Of a stretch of DNA of 31,912 bases, positions 1 through 7,083 are shown one piece after another (position 1 is the first letter of the stretch; every line of letters starts with the position of its first letter). Both the position numbers and the translations under genes were made by a program. The stretch is from GCA-002712965 sp913048525. GTDB taxonomy: Bacteria; Chloroflexota; Dehalococcoidia; Lucifugimonadales; UBA826. The stretch covers positions 1-31,912 of the forward strand of contig CAJWWP010000019.1 of the NCBI GenBank assembly GCA_913048525.1, given 5' to 3'. The notes beneath the pieces were generated by a model that saw only the letters and a list, made by a program, of their open reading frames with translations, searched no databases and was not told where the DNA came from.

Positions 1-529
1 ACTGGTTCACTATCGGTGGCCAAGAGTATTTAGCCTTGGAGAGTGGTCTCCCCAGTTTCCCACAAAATTTCTCGTGTTCCGTGGTACTCAACAACGTTCC
101 GGAAGTTCTTTTTCTTTCGCCTACAGGACTATCACCTTCTATGGTCGTCCTTTCCAGGTGCGTTTGGCTAGAAAAAGATTTTGTAACTTCCTCCCCTCAT
201 TCGAGGTTAGGGGGGGTACGTGTTACAACCCCGCTCGGACATAGGACCTCATTCCACTGAGCCCGTGCGGTTTGGGCTATTCCCCGTTCGTTCGCCACTA
301 CTAAGGGAATCTCTTTAGATTTCTGTTCCTCATGTTACTTAGATGTTTCAGTTCACATACTTACCTTTCCTTAACGGAATGTCCTGGTATAACCCAGGAC
401 GGGTTTCCCCATTCGGGTACCCTCGGCTAAGCTTGCTAGACAGCTGACCGAGGATTTTCGCAGTCTTGCTACGCCCTTCGTCGGCTCTTGGCCCCAAGGC
501 ATCCACCGTAAACCCTTAATAACTTGACC
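1..529 (-). rRNA. rrl: 23S ribosomal RNA, 5' portion (3' part lies outside the window)
   Basis: The reverse complement reads as the conserved 5' domain of bacterial 23S rRNA. It begins near base 529 with GGTCAAGTTATTAAGGG, followed by the near-universal GGTGGATGCCTTGG segment, then the conserved CCGAATGGGG and the AGTAGTGGCGAACGAACGG segment of domain I. About 530 bases are present; the gene runs off the left edge. The exact mature 5' end is set by analogy to the Escherichia coli start and could be off by a few bases. Short open reading frames inside this stretch are spurious. No 16S gene lies upstream on the minus strand: protein genes occupy the expected position. Confidence 0.97.
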
Positions 530-565
530 CTCATTAAGGCATTTCTATTGCTCTCAATAATATTT

Positions 566-592
566 GGTCTGGACAATTGCGGAGCCCAGACC
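566..592 (-). other. Hairpin in the 23S leader
   Basis: Seven base pairs, 566-572 (ggtctgg) against 586-592 (ccagacc), enclose a 13-base loop. The hairpin sits between the boxA-like element and the start of 23S. It may be a processing or spacing element in the precursor; nothing else identifies it. Confidence 0.4.
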
Positions 593-651
593 TTGGTCTC
601 CTAGTCTCCTAATGGAAACCAGGACTCGTTACTTTTCGACAGAAATTCAGT

Positions 652-663
652 TGTTAAGGTGCA
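652..663 (-). promoter_or_regulatory. boxA-like antitermination element in the 23S leader
   Basis: On the minus strand the bases read TGCACCTTAACA, a 10 of 12 match to the Escherichia coli rRNA boxA (TGCTCTTTAACA), the site bound by NusB/NusE. It directly follows the U tract of the terminator at 663-691 and lies about 120 bases before 23S. That is the expected position for an element protecting 23S transcription from Rho. The assignment rests on sequence match and position only. Confidence 0.6.
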
Positions 664-691
664 AAAAAAAAGCCGGGGGATTGCCCCCGAC
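663..691 (-). terminator. Intrinsic terminator upstream of 23S rRNA
   Basis: On the minus strand an eight-base-pair G/C-rich stem (684-691 with 672-679, one G-U pair) closes a four-base CAAU loop and is followed by nine U residues (663-671). This is a textbook Rho-independent terminator. It points toward 23S and sits before it, so it either ends a transcript coming from the right or acts as a conditional attenuator in the rRNA leader. Confidence 0.85.
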
Positions 692-760
692 TGAAGTCAG
701 GTTCCGTATCTTTTTATGTTCAGATTACGTTATTCATTTCATTAACTAATGCAGTAAACA

Positions 761-796
761 ATGCTATACCCGGCCTTTACTGCAGTCAATAGTCAA
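761..796 (-). promoter_or_regulatory. Candidate rRNA promoter with repeated TTGACT
   Basis: The minus strand carries two TTGACT boxes seven bases apart (791-796 and 784-789). The nearer box is followed by TATAGC (763-768, 15-base spacer) or TAGCAT (761-766, 17-base spacer). No other plausible -35 box is close to the 23S leader. Transcription would start near 755, about 225 bases before 23S. The -10 box is weak, so this is a suggestion. Confidence 0.4.
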
Positions 797-867
797 TAGT
801 GATAACTTCAGAGCGAAAAACAATTGACTAAACGGCCCTACAGTAAGCCTCTTTGCGACTACTAAAG

Positions 868-873
868 TATAAT
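868..873 (+). promoter_or_regulatory. Consensus -10 box before the membrane protein gene
   Basis: A perfect TATAAT lies 27 bases before the ATG at 900. No good -35 box is seen at the usual distance (845-850 reads AAGCCT), so the promoter is partly supported. Together with the minus-strand rRNA promoter it would form a divergent promoter region. Confidence 0.45.
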
Positions 874-899
874 CGGAGCATAAATCTCTAAGTGGTTAT

Positions 900-1442
900 A
901 TGAACAATATAAATTTATCAGAAAGTGTAGATGCCCAGACTTTAAAATTAAGGCGGGATGAGGAGTTACTCTATTCGTCGGATTTTGCCATCCTGACAAA
1001 TCGCAGGATTCTTGTTCCAAATATCGGGAACAAAAGAGTTCCACAACTTTTATCAAACTGGCAAGAAGCTCCTATTGACGAGTCAATGCCACCCCAACTC
1101 AAAAATGGGGGGAAGCAAAGTAAGAGAGAGTTTGGCACAAGACTTACTCTTATCGGGGCGGGGTTGGTACTGATACAGATTTTGCCTTTCTACGTAATCG
1201 ACCAAAACTTGGTAGGGATTTTAGGCCGTTTTTTTGAGGTTATTTACTTTTTAGTATCCATGTTTTGTCTCACTGTGGGGGTATATTTTGCAGCAGGTAG
1301 TTATCTGACTCGAGGCCCGCATACTACTGCACTTTTCGTGTTACCTGGAGGCAAAGATTTAATAGCTCTATTCCCGGGCTGGGATAGTGAAGAGGCCGAA
1401 AAAATGGGGAGAATTTACAGGAGGCTTCGTAGGACTCTGTAG
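900..1442 (+). CDS. Small two-helix membrane protein of unknown function
   Basis: This 180-residue protein is not recognised as a named family. The N-terminal part (about residues 16-40, with EELLYSSDFAILTNRRILVP) resembles the opening of bacterial PH-like domains, which often carry a 'lTnrRl' segment. A charged linker and two hydrophobic segments at about 82-100 and 111-134 follow, then a cytosolic-looking C-terminus rich in Glu and Arg. The ATG at 900 lacks a clear Shine-Dalgarno sequence but follows a TATAAT box by 27 bases. Base usage resembles the neighbouring genes. It stands alone between the rRNA leader and a structured intergenic stretch, so context says little about its role. Confidence 0.6.
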   Translation: MNNINLSESVDAQTLKLRRDEELLYSSDFAILTNRRILVPNIGNKRVPQLLSNWQEAPIDESMPPQLKNGGKQSKREFGTRLTLIGAGLVLIQILPFYVIDQNLVGILGRFFEVIYFLVSMFCLTVGVYFAAGSYLTRGPHTTALFVLPGGKDLIALFPGWDSEEAEKMGRIYRRLRRTL

Positions 1443-1813
1443 AGAAGGTTAAAGGTACTTTCGTAGGCTTGTCTTGCACCTCAGGTAGTCCATGCGGAGA
1501 GAGGGGCAGCGTCTATAGTTTGGGTTGGATCCGGGCAGGGACCCTCAGGACGGGACATAGAGGAAGCCCGCCTGCTGTCTGATAAACGCTCTCTCCGCAG
1601 GAACTTTGCAATTTATAATACTTGTCATGTAATTCCGTCAATATATTTTAGGAATCTTTTTTCAGTAAATTAATATCCTGCTTGCAAATAGTCTCAGATT
1701 TATGAACTGAAGCTAGAATTTTGACTCTACAGTTAGCTTGAAGTAGTTTTGCGGTAAATTTCTCAAGAGTGTATTTTGGAGCCTATTAAAATATCAATTA
1801 GGAGTTTTTTCTG
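1443..1813. other. Intergenic stretch with structured element and weak promoter
   Basis: No protein gene is supported here. The left half holds a long imperfect hairpin at 1491-1601, annotated separately. The right half is A/T-rich. It contains TTGACT (1721-1726) followed after 17 bases by TAGTTT (1744-1749), a weak candidate promoter for the monooxygenase gene at 1814. Confidence 0.5.
1491..1601 (+). ncRNA. Candidate structured RNA (long imperfect hairpin), family not recognised
   Basis: A perfect 11-base-pair stem (1493-1503 with 1589-1599) encloses a seven-pair stem (1505-1511 with 1573-1579, including two G-U pairs). Inside that are a five-pair stem (1532-1536 with 1566-1570) and a possible four-pair apical stem (1543-1546 with 1560-1563). 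An asymmetric 5' internal loop of about 20 bases lies at 1512-1531. The size and rod shape are reminiscent of 6S RNA or small SRP RNA, but their signature loops are absent. The strand is arbitrary because the stems would form on either strand. It could also be a palindromic DNA element. Confidence 0.45.
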
Positions 1814-2971
1814 ATGATTAAGAGTTTCGGTAGCCTTTACGCGGGACATGTCGATTTTCCCGACCTTGGATTTGATGCTACACCTGTCAATGACAGGTGG
1901 CTTTCCGAGGAGCAACTTAACACGGTATACAGCAAAGCCGAGGCTATAGCCAAAACTATGGACTCGAACGGCTTTGATATTTTCTGGATGGCGGAACATC
2001 ATTTTCAACGTGAGGGTTATGAAGTAATACCAAATTTAATGATGTTGGCAGTTCATCTTGCCCACATCACCTCTAACATTAGGATTGGCTGCGGGTTTAA
2101 TATTTCACCGATGTGGCATCCGTTAAGACTTGCTGAAGATTACGCAACAGCAGATATTCTTACCGAAGGTAGAGTGGTTTTTGGTGTTGGCAGGGGTTAT
2201 CACACCAGAGAGGTAGAAGTTTTTGGGAATCCCATGATAGACGCGGAGGCTAATAGAAATCTATTCGAAGAACAGGTGGAAATTATTAACAAAGCCTTCT
2301 CTAAAGAATCTTTTGCCCATCGGGGTGAAAATTACACGATCCCTCCGGAAGTACCCTATAGAGGTTATGACCTTAAAGATATAACTCTCGTACCAAGACC
2401 CGTAAATAGACCCGTCGAATGTTGGCAGCCGATCGTTAGTGCTAGCGAAAGAGGACTAGATTTCATGGCTCGAAATAACATGAAGGGAATTATTGGTGGG
2501 GGTGCAGCCGTCGGTGGCGCCAGCGATGAAGTGATTTATTCCTGGCAGAAAATGCAGGAGAAGTATGGTACTGAGACTGAACTAGGTGGTAATTTGTGTA
2601 TCGGTTACTCAGTTCATATAGCTGAATCAGAAGAAAAAGCTATCGCGGAGGCAAGGCCTTTTTTTGAAGAGAATATGAAAATGTTCGCTCCATTGGGTTT
2701 TGTCCGAGGGCTGTCGGATAATCAGATAGACGCTTTGGGAAGTGGATCGGCGGCAAGGTCTGCAGAACTTCCAACACTTGAACAATCAGTTGAATCGGGA
2801 AGTTGGCTGGTGGGAAAGCCGGATTCTATCACCGAAAAACTGATGAAAGTCCAAGAGAGGTATCCGGGAGTTGAGATGGTTAATGTGGGGCAAGTAATAG
2901 GGACTCCTCAGAAAGTGATTGAGGAGCAACTACAAAGATTTGGAGAGGAAGTAATACCGAATTTTATTTAG
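1814..2971 (+). CDS. Luciferase-like flavin-dependent monooxygenase
   Basis: The 385-residue protein has the hallmarks of the bacterial luciferase-like (LLM) superfamily: WMAEHHF near residues 57-63, a conserved IRIGCG strand, and the RVVFGVGRGYH loop that contacts the flavin phosphate in relatives. These enzymes use reduced FMN or F420 and O2 to oxidise organic substrates in the cytosol; the substrate cannot be read from sequence. The ATG follows AGGAG (1800-1804) with good spacing. The length is usual for the family. Downstream is a PIG-L deacetylase in the same direction, separated by a hairpin. Marine SAR202 Chloroflexota are known for many paralogues of this class, which fits the inferred host. 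Confidence 0.9.
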   Translation: MIKSFGSLYAGHVDFPDLGFDATPVNDRWLSEEQLNTVYSKAEAIAKTMDSNGFDIFWMAEHHFQREGYEVIPNLMMLAVHLAHITSNIRIGCGFNISPMWHPLRLAEDYATADILTEGRVVFGVGRGYHTREVEVFGNPMIDAEANRNLFEEQVEIINKAFSKESFAHRGENYTIPPEVPYRGYDLKDITLVPRPVNRPVECWQPIVSASERGLDFMARNNMKGIIGGGAAVGGASDEVIYSWQKMQEKYGTETELGGNLCIGYSVHIAESEEKAIAEARPFFEENMKMFAPLGFVRGLSDNQIDALGSGSAARSAELPTLEQSVESGSWLVGKPDSITEKLMKVQERYPGVEMVNVGQVIGTPQKVIEEQLQRFGEEVIPNFI

Positions 2972-2977
2972 GATTAG

Positions 2978-3007
2978 TCAGGATAAGCAAAGTCGATTGC
3001 TTCCTGA
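2978..3007 (+). other. Hairpin between monooxygenase and deacetylase genes
   Basis: TCAGG and AAGCAA (2978-2982, 2985-2990) pair with TTGCTT and CCTGA (2997-3007), leaving a two-base bulge and a six-base loop. No U tract follows, so it is not a convincing intrinsic terminator. It may be an mRNA stability or partial termination element. Confidence 0.4.
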
Positions 3008-3034
3008 GTCTTATCGAAAGGTGTTGAAGTAACT

Positions 3035-3736
3035 ATGATCCCAATGGATGAATCGAAGAAAATTCTTGTTATTACTCCTCACCCTGATGATGCGGAGAGT
3101 GGTGCAGGGGGAACGATAGCAAAATGGTCCAACCAAGGGGCAGATATCGCCTTGGTTGTCTGTACTAATGGGGACAAGGGTACTTCTGATAGAACCATTG
3201 ATTCTCAAAAAATAGCTACTTTACGAAAGGCTGAGCAATCAGATTCGGCAGAAGCATTGGGGCTTTCCAAGGTGGTATTTCTAGATCATCCGGACCAAGG
3301 TTTAGAAGATAGCGCTGAATTTAGGGCTCAGCTGGTCAGAGAAATACGAATACATCGGCCAGATGTTGTTTTAACTATTGATCCTGAGCGTGGATGGATA
3401 AGACACCGCGATCATTACGTCACTGGCCGGGTTACCTTAGATGCAATTTTCCCCTATGCTAGGGACTACTTGGCGTACCCTGACATGATCGATGAGGGTC
3501 TGGAGCCCCACAAGGTTTTGGATGTCCTTCTCTGGGGCAGTGACCACCCTGACACCTTTATTGATATTGATGAAACCTTTGAAATTAAGATGGACGCACT
3601 CTATTGTCACAAGAGTCAGATGAGCCAAAGCAGAGAGGTAGGATCGGGAAGGTCGCGGAAAAGGTTCGCTGAGTATGGTCCTAAGGTAAATGCGATACTC
3701 GCTGAGCCATTCAAGAGATTGCGGATTCGTGGTTAG
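3035..3736 (+). CDS. PIG-L (LmbE-like) family deacetylase
   Basis: The 233-residue protein opens with a beta strand and the motif TPHPDDAE (residues 14-21), the zinc-binding signature of the LmbE/PIG-L/MshB family. A distal histidine is in RHRDHYVTGR. These are Zn-dependent hydrolases that remove acetyl groups from N-acetylglucosaminyl compounds such as mycothiol or bacillithiol precursors; the substrate here is unknown. The ATG at 3035 follows AAAGG; a second in-frame ATG at 3044 is an equally possible start. The stop codon overlaps the 3' end of the convergent coaE gene by four bases. Confidence 0.9.
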   Translation: MIPMDESKKILVITPHPDDAESGAGGTIAKWSNQGADIALVVCTNGDKGTSDRTIDSQKIATLRKAEQSDSAEALGLSKVVFLDHPDQGLEDSAEFRAQLVREIRIHRPDVVLTIDPERGWIRHRDHYVTGRVTLDAIFPYARDYLAYPDMIDEGLEPHKVLDVLLWGSDHPDTFIDIDETFEIKMDALYCHKSQMSQSREVGSGRSRKRFAEYGPKVNAILAEPFKRLRIRG

Positions 3737-4428
3737 GATTTCTCAACTTTTCCGCCCGCTTTGGTTTTAGACATTTTATCCTCGTACCACGCCATATATT
3801 TGGAAGTTGGCAAGGTTCCGGTTTTTTGCTCGGAGCGTATTCTGCTGATTTCTAATTCGACTTTTCGCCTCAAATCTGCCATCGTCCCATTGTTATGCGT
3901 CACGAGGTCTGCAGCAGGAGCTCGGTCTTCCCATTTCCGTTGGCTGGCCAATCTCTGTTCAGCAGCCGTTAGGTCAAGGTTGTTCCTCGCCATTAGGCGA
4001 GAGATTGCCAGACTGTCATCAACCGTGAACAACCACGTGACGTCACTGAATTGACCGTAGCCTGCCTCAATGAAATTAACTGCTTCCATAATGCCGATTT
4101 CATGGGGAGCTAATGTATTTCGCCATTTTCCCATAACCCCACTTACTTCGGCGAAAATATCACCGATGGCTTCGGTCAATTTTGCCATTTTTTTAGGCTT
4201 CCCGAATACTTTCCCCCCCAGAATTTTTCGATCTATGGCTCCATCATCATCTACCACCATCTCTCCGAAGGCTTTAACAATTCGATCAAAAGCAGGTTTT
4301 CCGGGGTCATACATTCTGTGAACCAATTTGTCTGCATCGCAGTGTATTGCTCCTCTAGATTGTAGGTATTGGCAAGCAGTGCTCTTGCCAGAGGCTATCG
4401 AGCCCGTAATTCCAATAATCAATGGCAT
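3733..4428 (-). CDS. coaE: Dephospho-CoA kinase
   Basis: CoaE phosphorylates the ribose 3'-hydroxyl of dephospho-CoA with ATP, the last step of coenzyme A synthesis. The 231-residue protein starts with a P-loop, GSIASGKST (residues 9-17), in the context typical of CoaE. The characteristic CDADKLVH (30-37) follows, with the Asp residues used in catalysis and substrate binding. The ATG is preceded on the minus strand by AGAGG at good spacing. Length is slightly above the usual 200 or so, with a Lys-rich C-terminal tail. It lies 112 bases downstream of the molybdenum hydroxylase subunit gene and is convergent with the deacetylase gene. Confidence 0.92.
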   Translation of the reverse strand: MPLIIGITGSIASGKSTACQYLQSRGAIHCDADKLVHRMYDPGKPAFDRIVKAFGEMVVDDDGAIDRKILGGKVFGKPKKMAKLTEAIGDIFAEVSGVMGKWRNTLAPHEIGIMEAVNFIEAGYGQFSDVTWLFTVDDSLAISRLMARNNLDLTAAEQRLASQRKWEDRAPAADLVTHNNGTMADLRRKVELEISRIRSEQKTGTLPTSKYMAWYEDKMSKTKAGGKVEKS

Positions 4429-4540
4429 TCAACTACCTCTACTGCAGAAAACAGAACTCTCGACAAGAGTAATTAAATTAAAGCCAAGATCCATATTGGT
4501 TTGCTTTATAAATCGGACGCTTGGTTAGCGTCTATAGAAC

Positions 4541-6781
4541 TCATTTGTTTTGAATAGCCGTTGTAATCGCTGCGGGATTCATCGGAAGTTCAACCATCCG
4601 GACCCCTATTGCGTCGTATACCGCGTTGGCGACTGCTGCTAGAGGAGGAACTAGAGGAACTTCTCCTACTCCTCGAACACCATAGGGATGAAGTGGATTG
4701 GATACCTCCACAATGACGGGCTCTATCATAGGCAAATCTAATGAAGTGGGCATTCTGTAATCCAATAAACTGGAATTAACCATGGCTCCTTCATCATTCA
4801 TGAAATATTCCTCGTTAAGCGCCCAGCCTATGCCTTGTACAACTCCTCCCTGTATTTGCCCTTCAACATAGTCTGGGTGAATTGCTTTTCCAGCGTCTTG
4901 AACGGCCGTATAACGAAGGATCTCAACTTTGCCCGTTTCTGGATCTACCTCTACGTCAACTATATGGGTTGCGAAAGCACTTCCGGGTCCACGTGGATCC
5001 AGGTTTGCTCTCCCTACGACGGGGCCACCAGTGTCGGGGAGTTTTGAAGCTAACTCGGCAAAAGACATCTGAAGTACAGGATCCGAGGAATGTCTAAATG
5101 CTCCATCAACGAGTTCAATGTCATCCAAAGATGCCTCCCAGACTTCAGCTGCTCTTTGTAGAAGTTGTCTCTTCACGTCTTGGGCGGCTTCGTAGCTAGC
5201 CCAACCTGTTTTGAAAGCTCCCCCGCTTCCTCCAGTCATTGACGTATATCCTATTGTTTCCGTATCCCCAACCTGTGGGTTTATATCTTCCACTGGAATT
5301 CCTAGTACTTCCGCAACATGTTGAGCAGCGACAGGTCGCAGGCCTCCAATATCCATTGAGCCAATTGTGAGATTGACCGTTCCGTCAAAATTTACGTTTG
5401 CGATAGCACATGCAGCGCCGCTGCCGTTGATCCAAAATCCTGACGCAATACCGCGTCCTCTCAAGTTACCATTTTCCCCTTCCCCAAGAGGAGTGGAATA
5501 ATGCGAATGATTTTTAGCGGCTTGGGCTGTTTCCAGACACCCAATCTTTGGGTTTGTGATACCTGATGGCCTGAGTGTCCCTTCTTTTGCTCCGTTGATT
5601 ATCCTCAGTTCAATTGGGTCTATTCCAAGTTCTTCAGACAGTTCGTCTAACAACGTTTCGGCTGCAAAGGCTCCAATCGGCGCCCCTGGTGCTCTATAAG
5701 CCGTAGTTTTTGGTTTGTTATCCACGATGTCAAATGCGTCGATTAGAACATTTTCAATATCGTATGGGGTAAAAATGCAGTTGGCAGCTGCCCCAACGGG
5801 TGACCCCGGGAATGCTCCTGCTTCAAATTTCAAGTCAGCATATGCTGCAAGAATTTTCCCATCATCGTCAGTTCCAATTTTCACATTCATATAAGATCCG
5901 GATGTTGGTCCGGTAGACTCAAGTACCTCTGCTCTGGTCATAGTCACTTTGACTGGGGCACCAGATTTTCGGGATAGCAAGGCTGCGATCGGTTCTAAGT
6001 AAATTGTCGTTTTTCCGCCGAATCCCCCACCAATTTCCATTGGTATCACTTTGATGGAGGAGTAAGGAATTCCAAGCACCAGAGAAGTTTTGTCTCTTAT
6101 TTGGAAATGTCCCTGCGAACTACCCCAAACAGTTACTCTGTTGTTCGGAGTCCACCAACCTGTTGCTGAATGCGGCTCTATATAGCCTTGGTGCACTGTC
6201 GAAGTTCTAAACTCACGTTCTACTATGTGAGTCGCTTTACTAAAACCCTTTTCGATATCCCCAATTTGAAGCTGTGTATGACCCGCGATGTTGTTTTTGT
6301 ATTCATCGTGCAGAAGGGGAGCATCATCCGAAATAGCAGCCTCGGCGGTAGATACGTAGCTAAGAATTTCATATTCCACTTCAATGAGGTCCATAGCCTC
6401 TTCTGCGGTGTGAACGCTAGTTGCCGCAATAGCCGCAATCGGATGTCCTTTGTATAAGACTTTTGACCCTGCCAAAATATTGTCTGTTTGCTGTTTCAAA
6501 TTTATTGGAGGACCTGGTATGACTGCGACAGATTCGTTTTTATGGGAAGGAAAATCAACGTTAGTTATGACTGAATGAACTTCAGGGTGAGCTTCAGCCT
6601 TTGCTGTGTTGATAGAGATGATGCGAGCGTGTGGGTGAGGACTCCGTAAAATTCTACCGTGCAGCATGCCTGGAAGATTAGTATCAGCCCCATACAAAGC
6701 CTTGCCTGTAACTTTGTCATAGCCATCATGTCTGACGGGTCTCTTCCCCACCGCTGTTGTCTTATCAGTTTGTAAAGCCAT
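4541..6781 (-). CDS. Xanthine dehydrogenase/aldehyde oxidase family molybdopterin-binding subunit
   Basis: This 746-residue protein is a full-length large subunit of the molybdenum hydroxylase family (CoxL/XdhA/aldehyde oxidase type). The N-terminal hammerhead domain includes KVTGKALYGADT and RSPHPHARI. The GGGFGGKT motif near residue 251 is the Moco-binding loop, and YRAPGAPIGAFA follows. The C-terminal GVRGVGEVPLVPP (701-713) carries the Glu expected to be the catalytic base (707). Such enzymes hydroxylate aldehydes or N-heterocycles and normally work with separate FAD and 2Fe-2S subunits. Neither is encoded nearby, so partners must lie elsewhere. GGGAGG precedes the ATG. The CoxL-specific active-site loop (AYRCSFR) is not present, so CO oxidation is unlikely. 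Confidence 0.93.
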   Translation of the reverse strand: MALQTDKTTAVGKRPVRHDGYDKVTGKALYGADTNLPGMLHGRILRSPHPHARIISINTAKAEAHPEVHSVITNVDFPSHKNESVAVIPGPPINLKQQTDNILAGSKVLYKGHPIAAIAATSVHTAEEAMDLIEVEYEILSYVSTAEAAISDDAPLLHDEYKNNIAGHTQLQIGDIEKGFSKATHIVEREFRTSTVHQGYIEPHSATGWWTPNNRVTVWGSSQGHFQIRDKTSLVLGIPYSSIKVIPMEIGGGFGGKTTIYLEPIAALLSRKSGAPVKVTMTRAEVLESTGPTSGSYMNVKIGTDDDGKILAAYADLKFEAGAFPGSPVGAAANCIFTPYDIENVLIDAFDIVDNKPKTTAYRAPGAPIGAFAAETLLDELSEELGIDPIELRIINGAKEGTLRPSGITNPKIGCLETAQAAKNHSHYSTPLGEGENGNLRGRGIASGFWINGSGAACAIANVNFDGTVNLTIGSMDIGGLRPVAAQHVAEVLGIPVEDINPQVGDTETIGYTSMTGGSGGAFKTGWASYEAAQDVKRQLLQRAAEVWEASLDDIELVDGAFRHSSDPVLQMSFAELASKLPDTGGPVVGRANLDPRGPGSAFATHIVDVEVDPETGKVEILRYTAVQDAGKAIHPDYVEGQIQGGVVQGIGWALNEEYFMNDEGAMVNSSLLDYRMPTSLDLPMIEPVIVEVSNPLHPYGVRGVGEVPLVPPLAAVANAVYDAIGVRMVELPMNPAAITTAIQNK

Positions 6782-7083
6782 AAATTTTTCCTCCCCTCAG
6801 AGTCCAAGAAGTCATTTTGCATGTCATCCAAACAAGGGTTCTCAACCAAGCTGCGATCAGGTCCGAAATGGTCTAATTGCCTCGATACAATGGATGATTG
6901 GTTTACTAGGGCTGTATCTGTCCAGATTGTAGCATATAAAAAGAGATTTCTTGTTCGTAATTTGTGCCTGTATGATATACTTCGCCGGCTTCTTACGCTG
7001 GCACTTTTGCCCGCATTTTTCATAGTTCTGAATGTTAGGGACTGGATATGTTAAGTATTTTTGATATGGGGGACCTCGGTTAG
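6782..7083. other. Divergent intergenic region between the molybdopterin subunit gene and argJ
   Basis: About 300 bases with no supported gene. An open frame of 77 codons at 6821-7054 has no ribosome site and no recognisable protein features. A candidate argJ promoter lies at 6948-6976. The minus-strand gene has only its Shine-Dalgarno sequence here; I see no clear promoter for it. Confidence 0.55.
6948..6976 (+). promoter_or_regulatory. Candidate promoter of the arg operon
   Basis: TTCTTG (6948-6953), a 17-base spacer and TATGAT (6971-6976, five of six to consensus) would start transcription near 6983, about 100 bases before argJ. The -35 box is poor and no ArgR-like operator was recognised. 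Confidence 0.4.

Noticed and set aside
36..749. Short open frames in and beside the 23S gene
   Set aside because: The DNA matches rRNA up to about base 529, and the frame at 564-749 runs across the terminator and leader. None has a ribosome site or protein-like features.
1491..1601. Glycine riboswitch, SRP RNA or 6S RNA
   Set aside because: CTCAGGACGGGAC at 1544-1556 is reminiscent of the glycine aptamer end, but the CGAAGG-GCAA part is missing and the outer 11-pair stem does not fit. The GGAA-capped SRP helix 8 and the symmetric 6S bubble were not found.
6821..7054. 77-codon open frame in the region before argJ
   Set aside because: No ribosome site, no recognisable protein features, and it covers the predicted argJ promoter.
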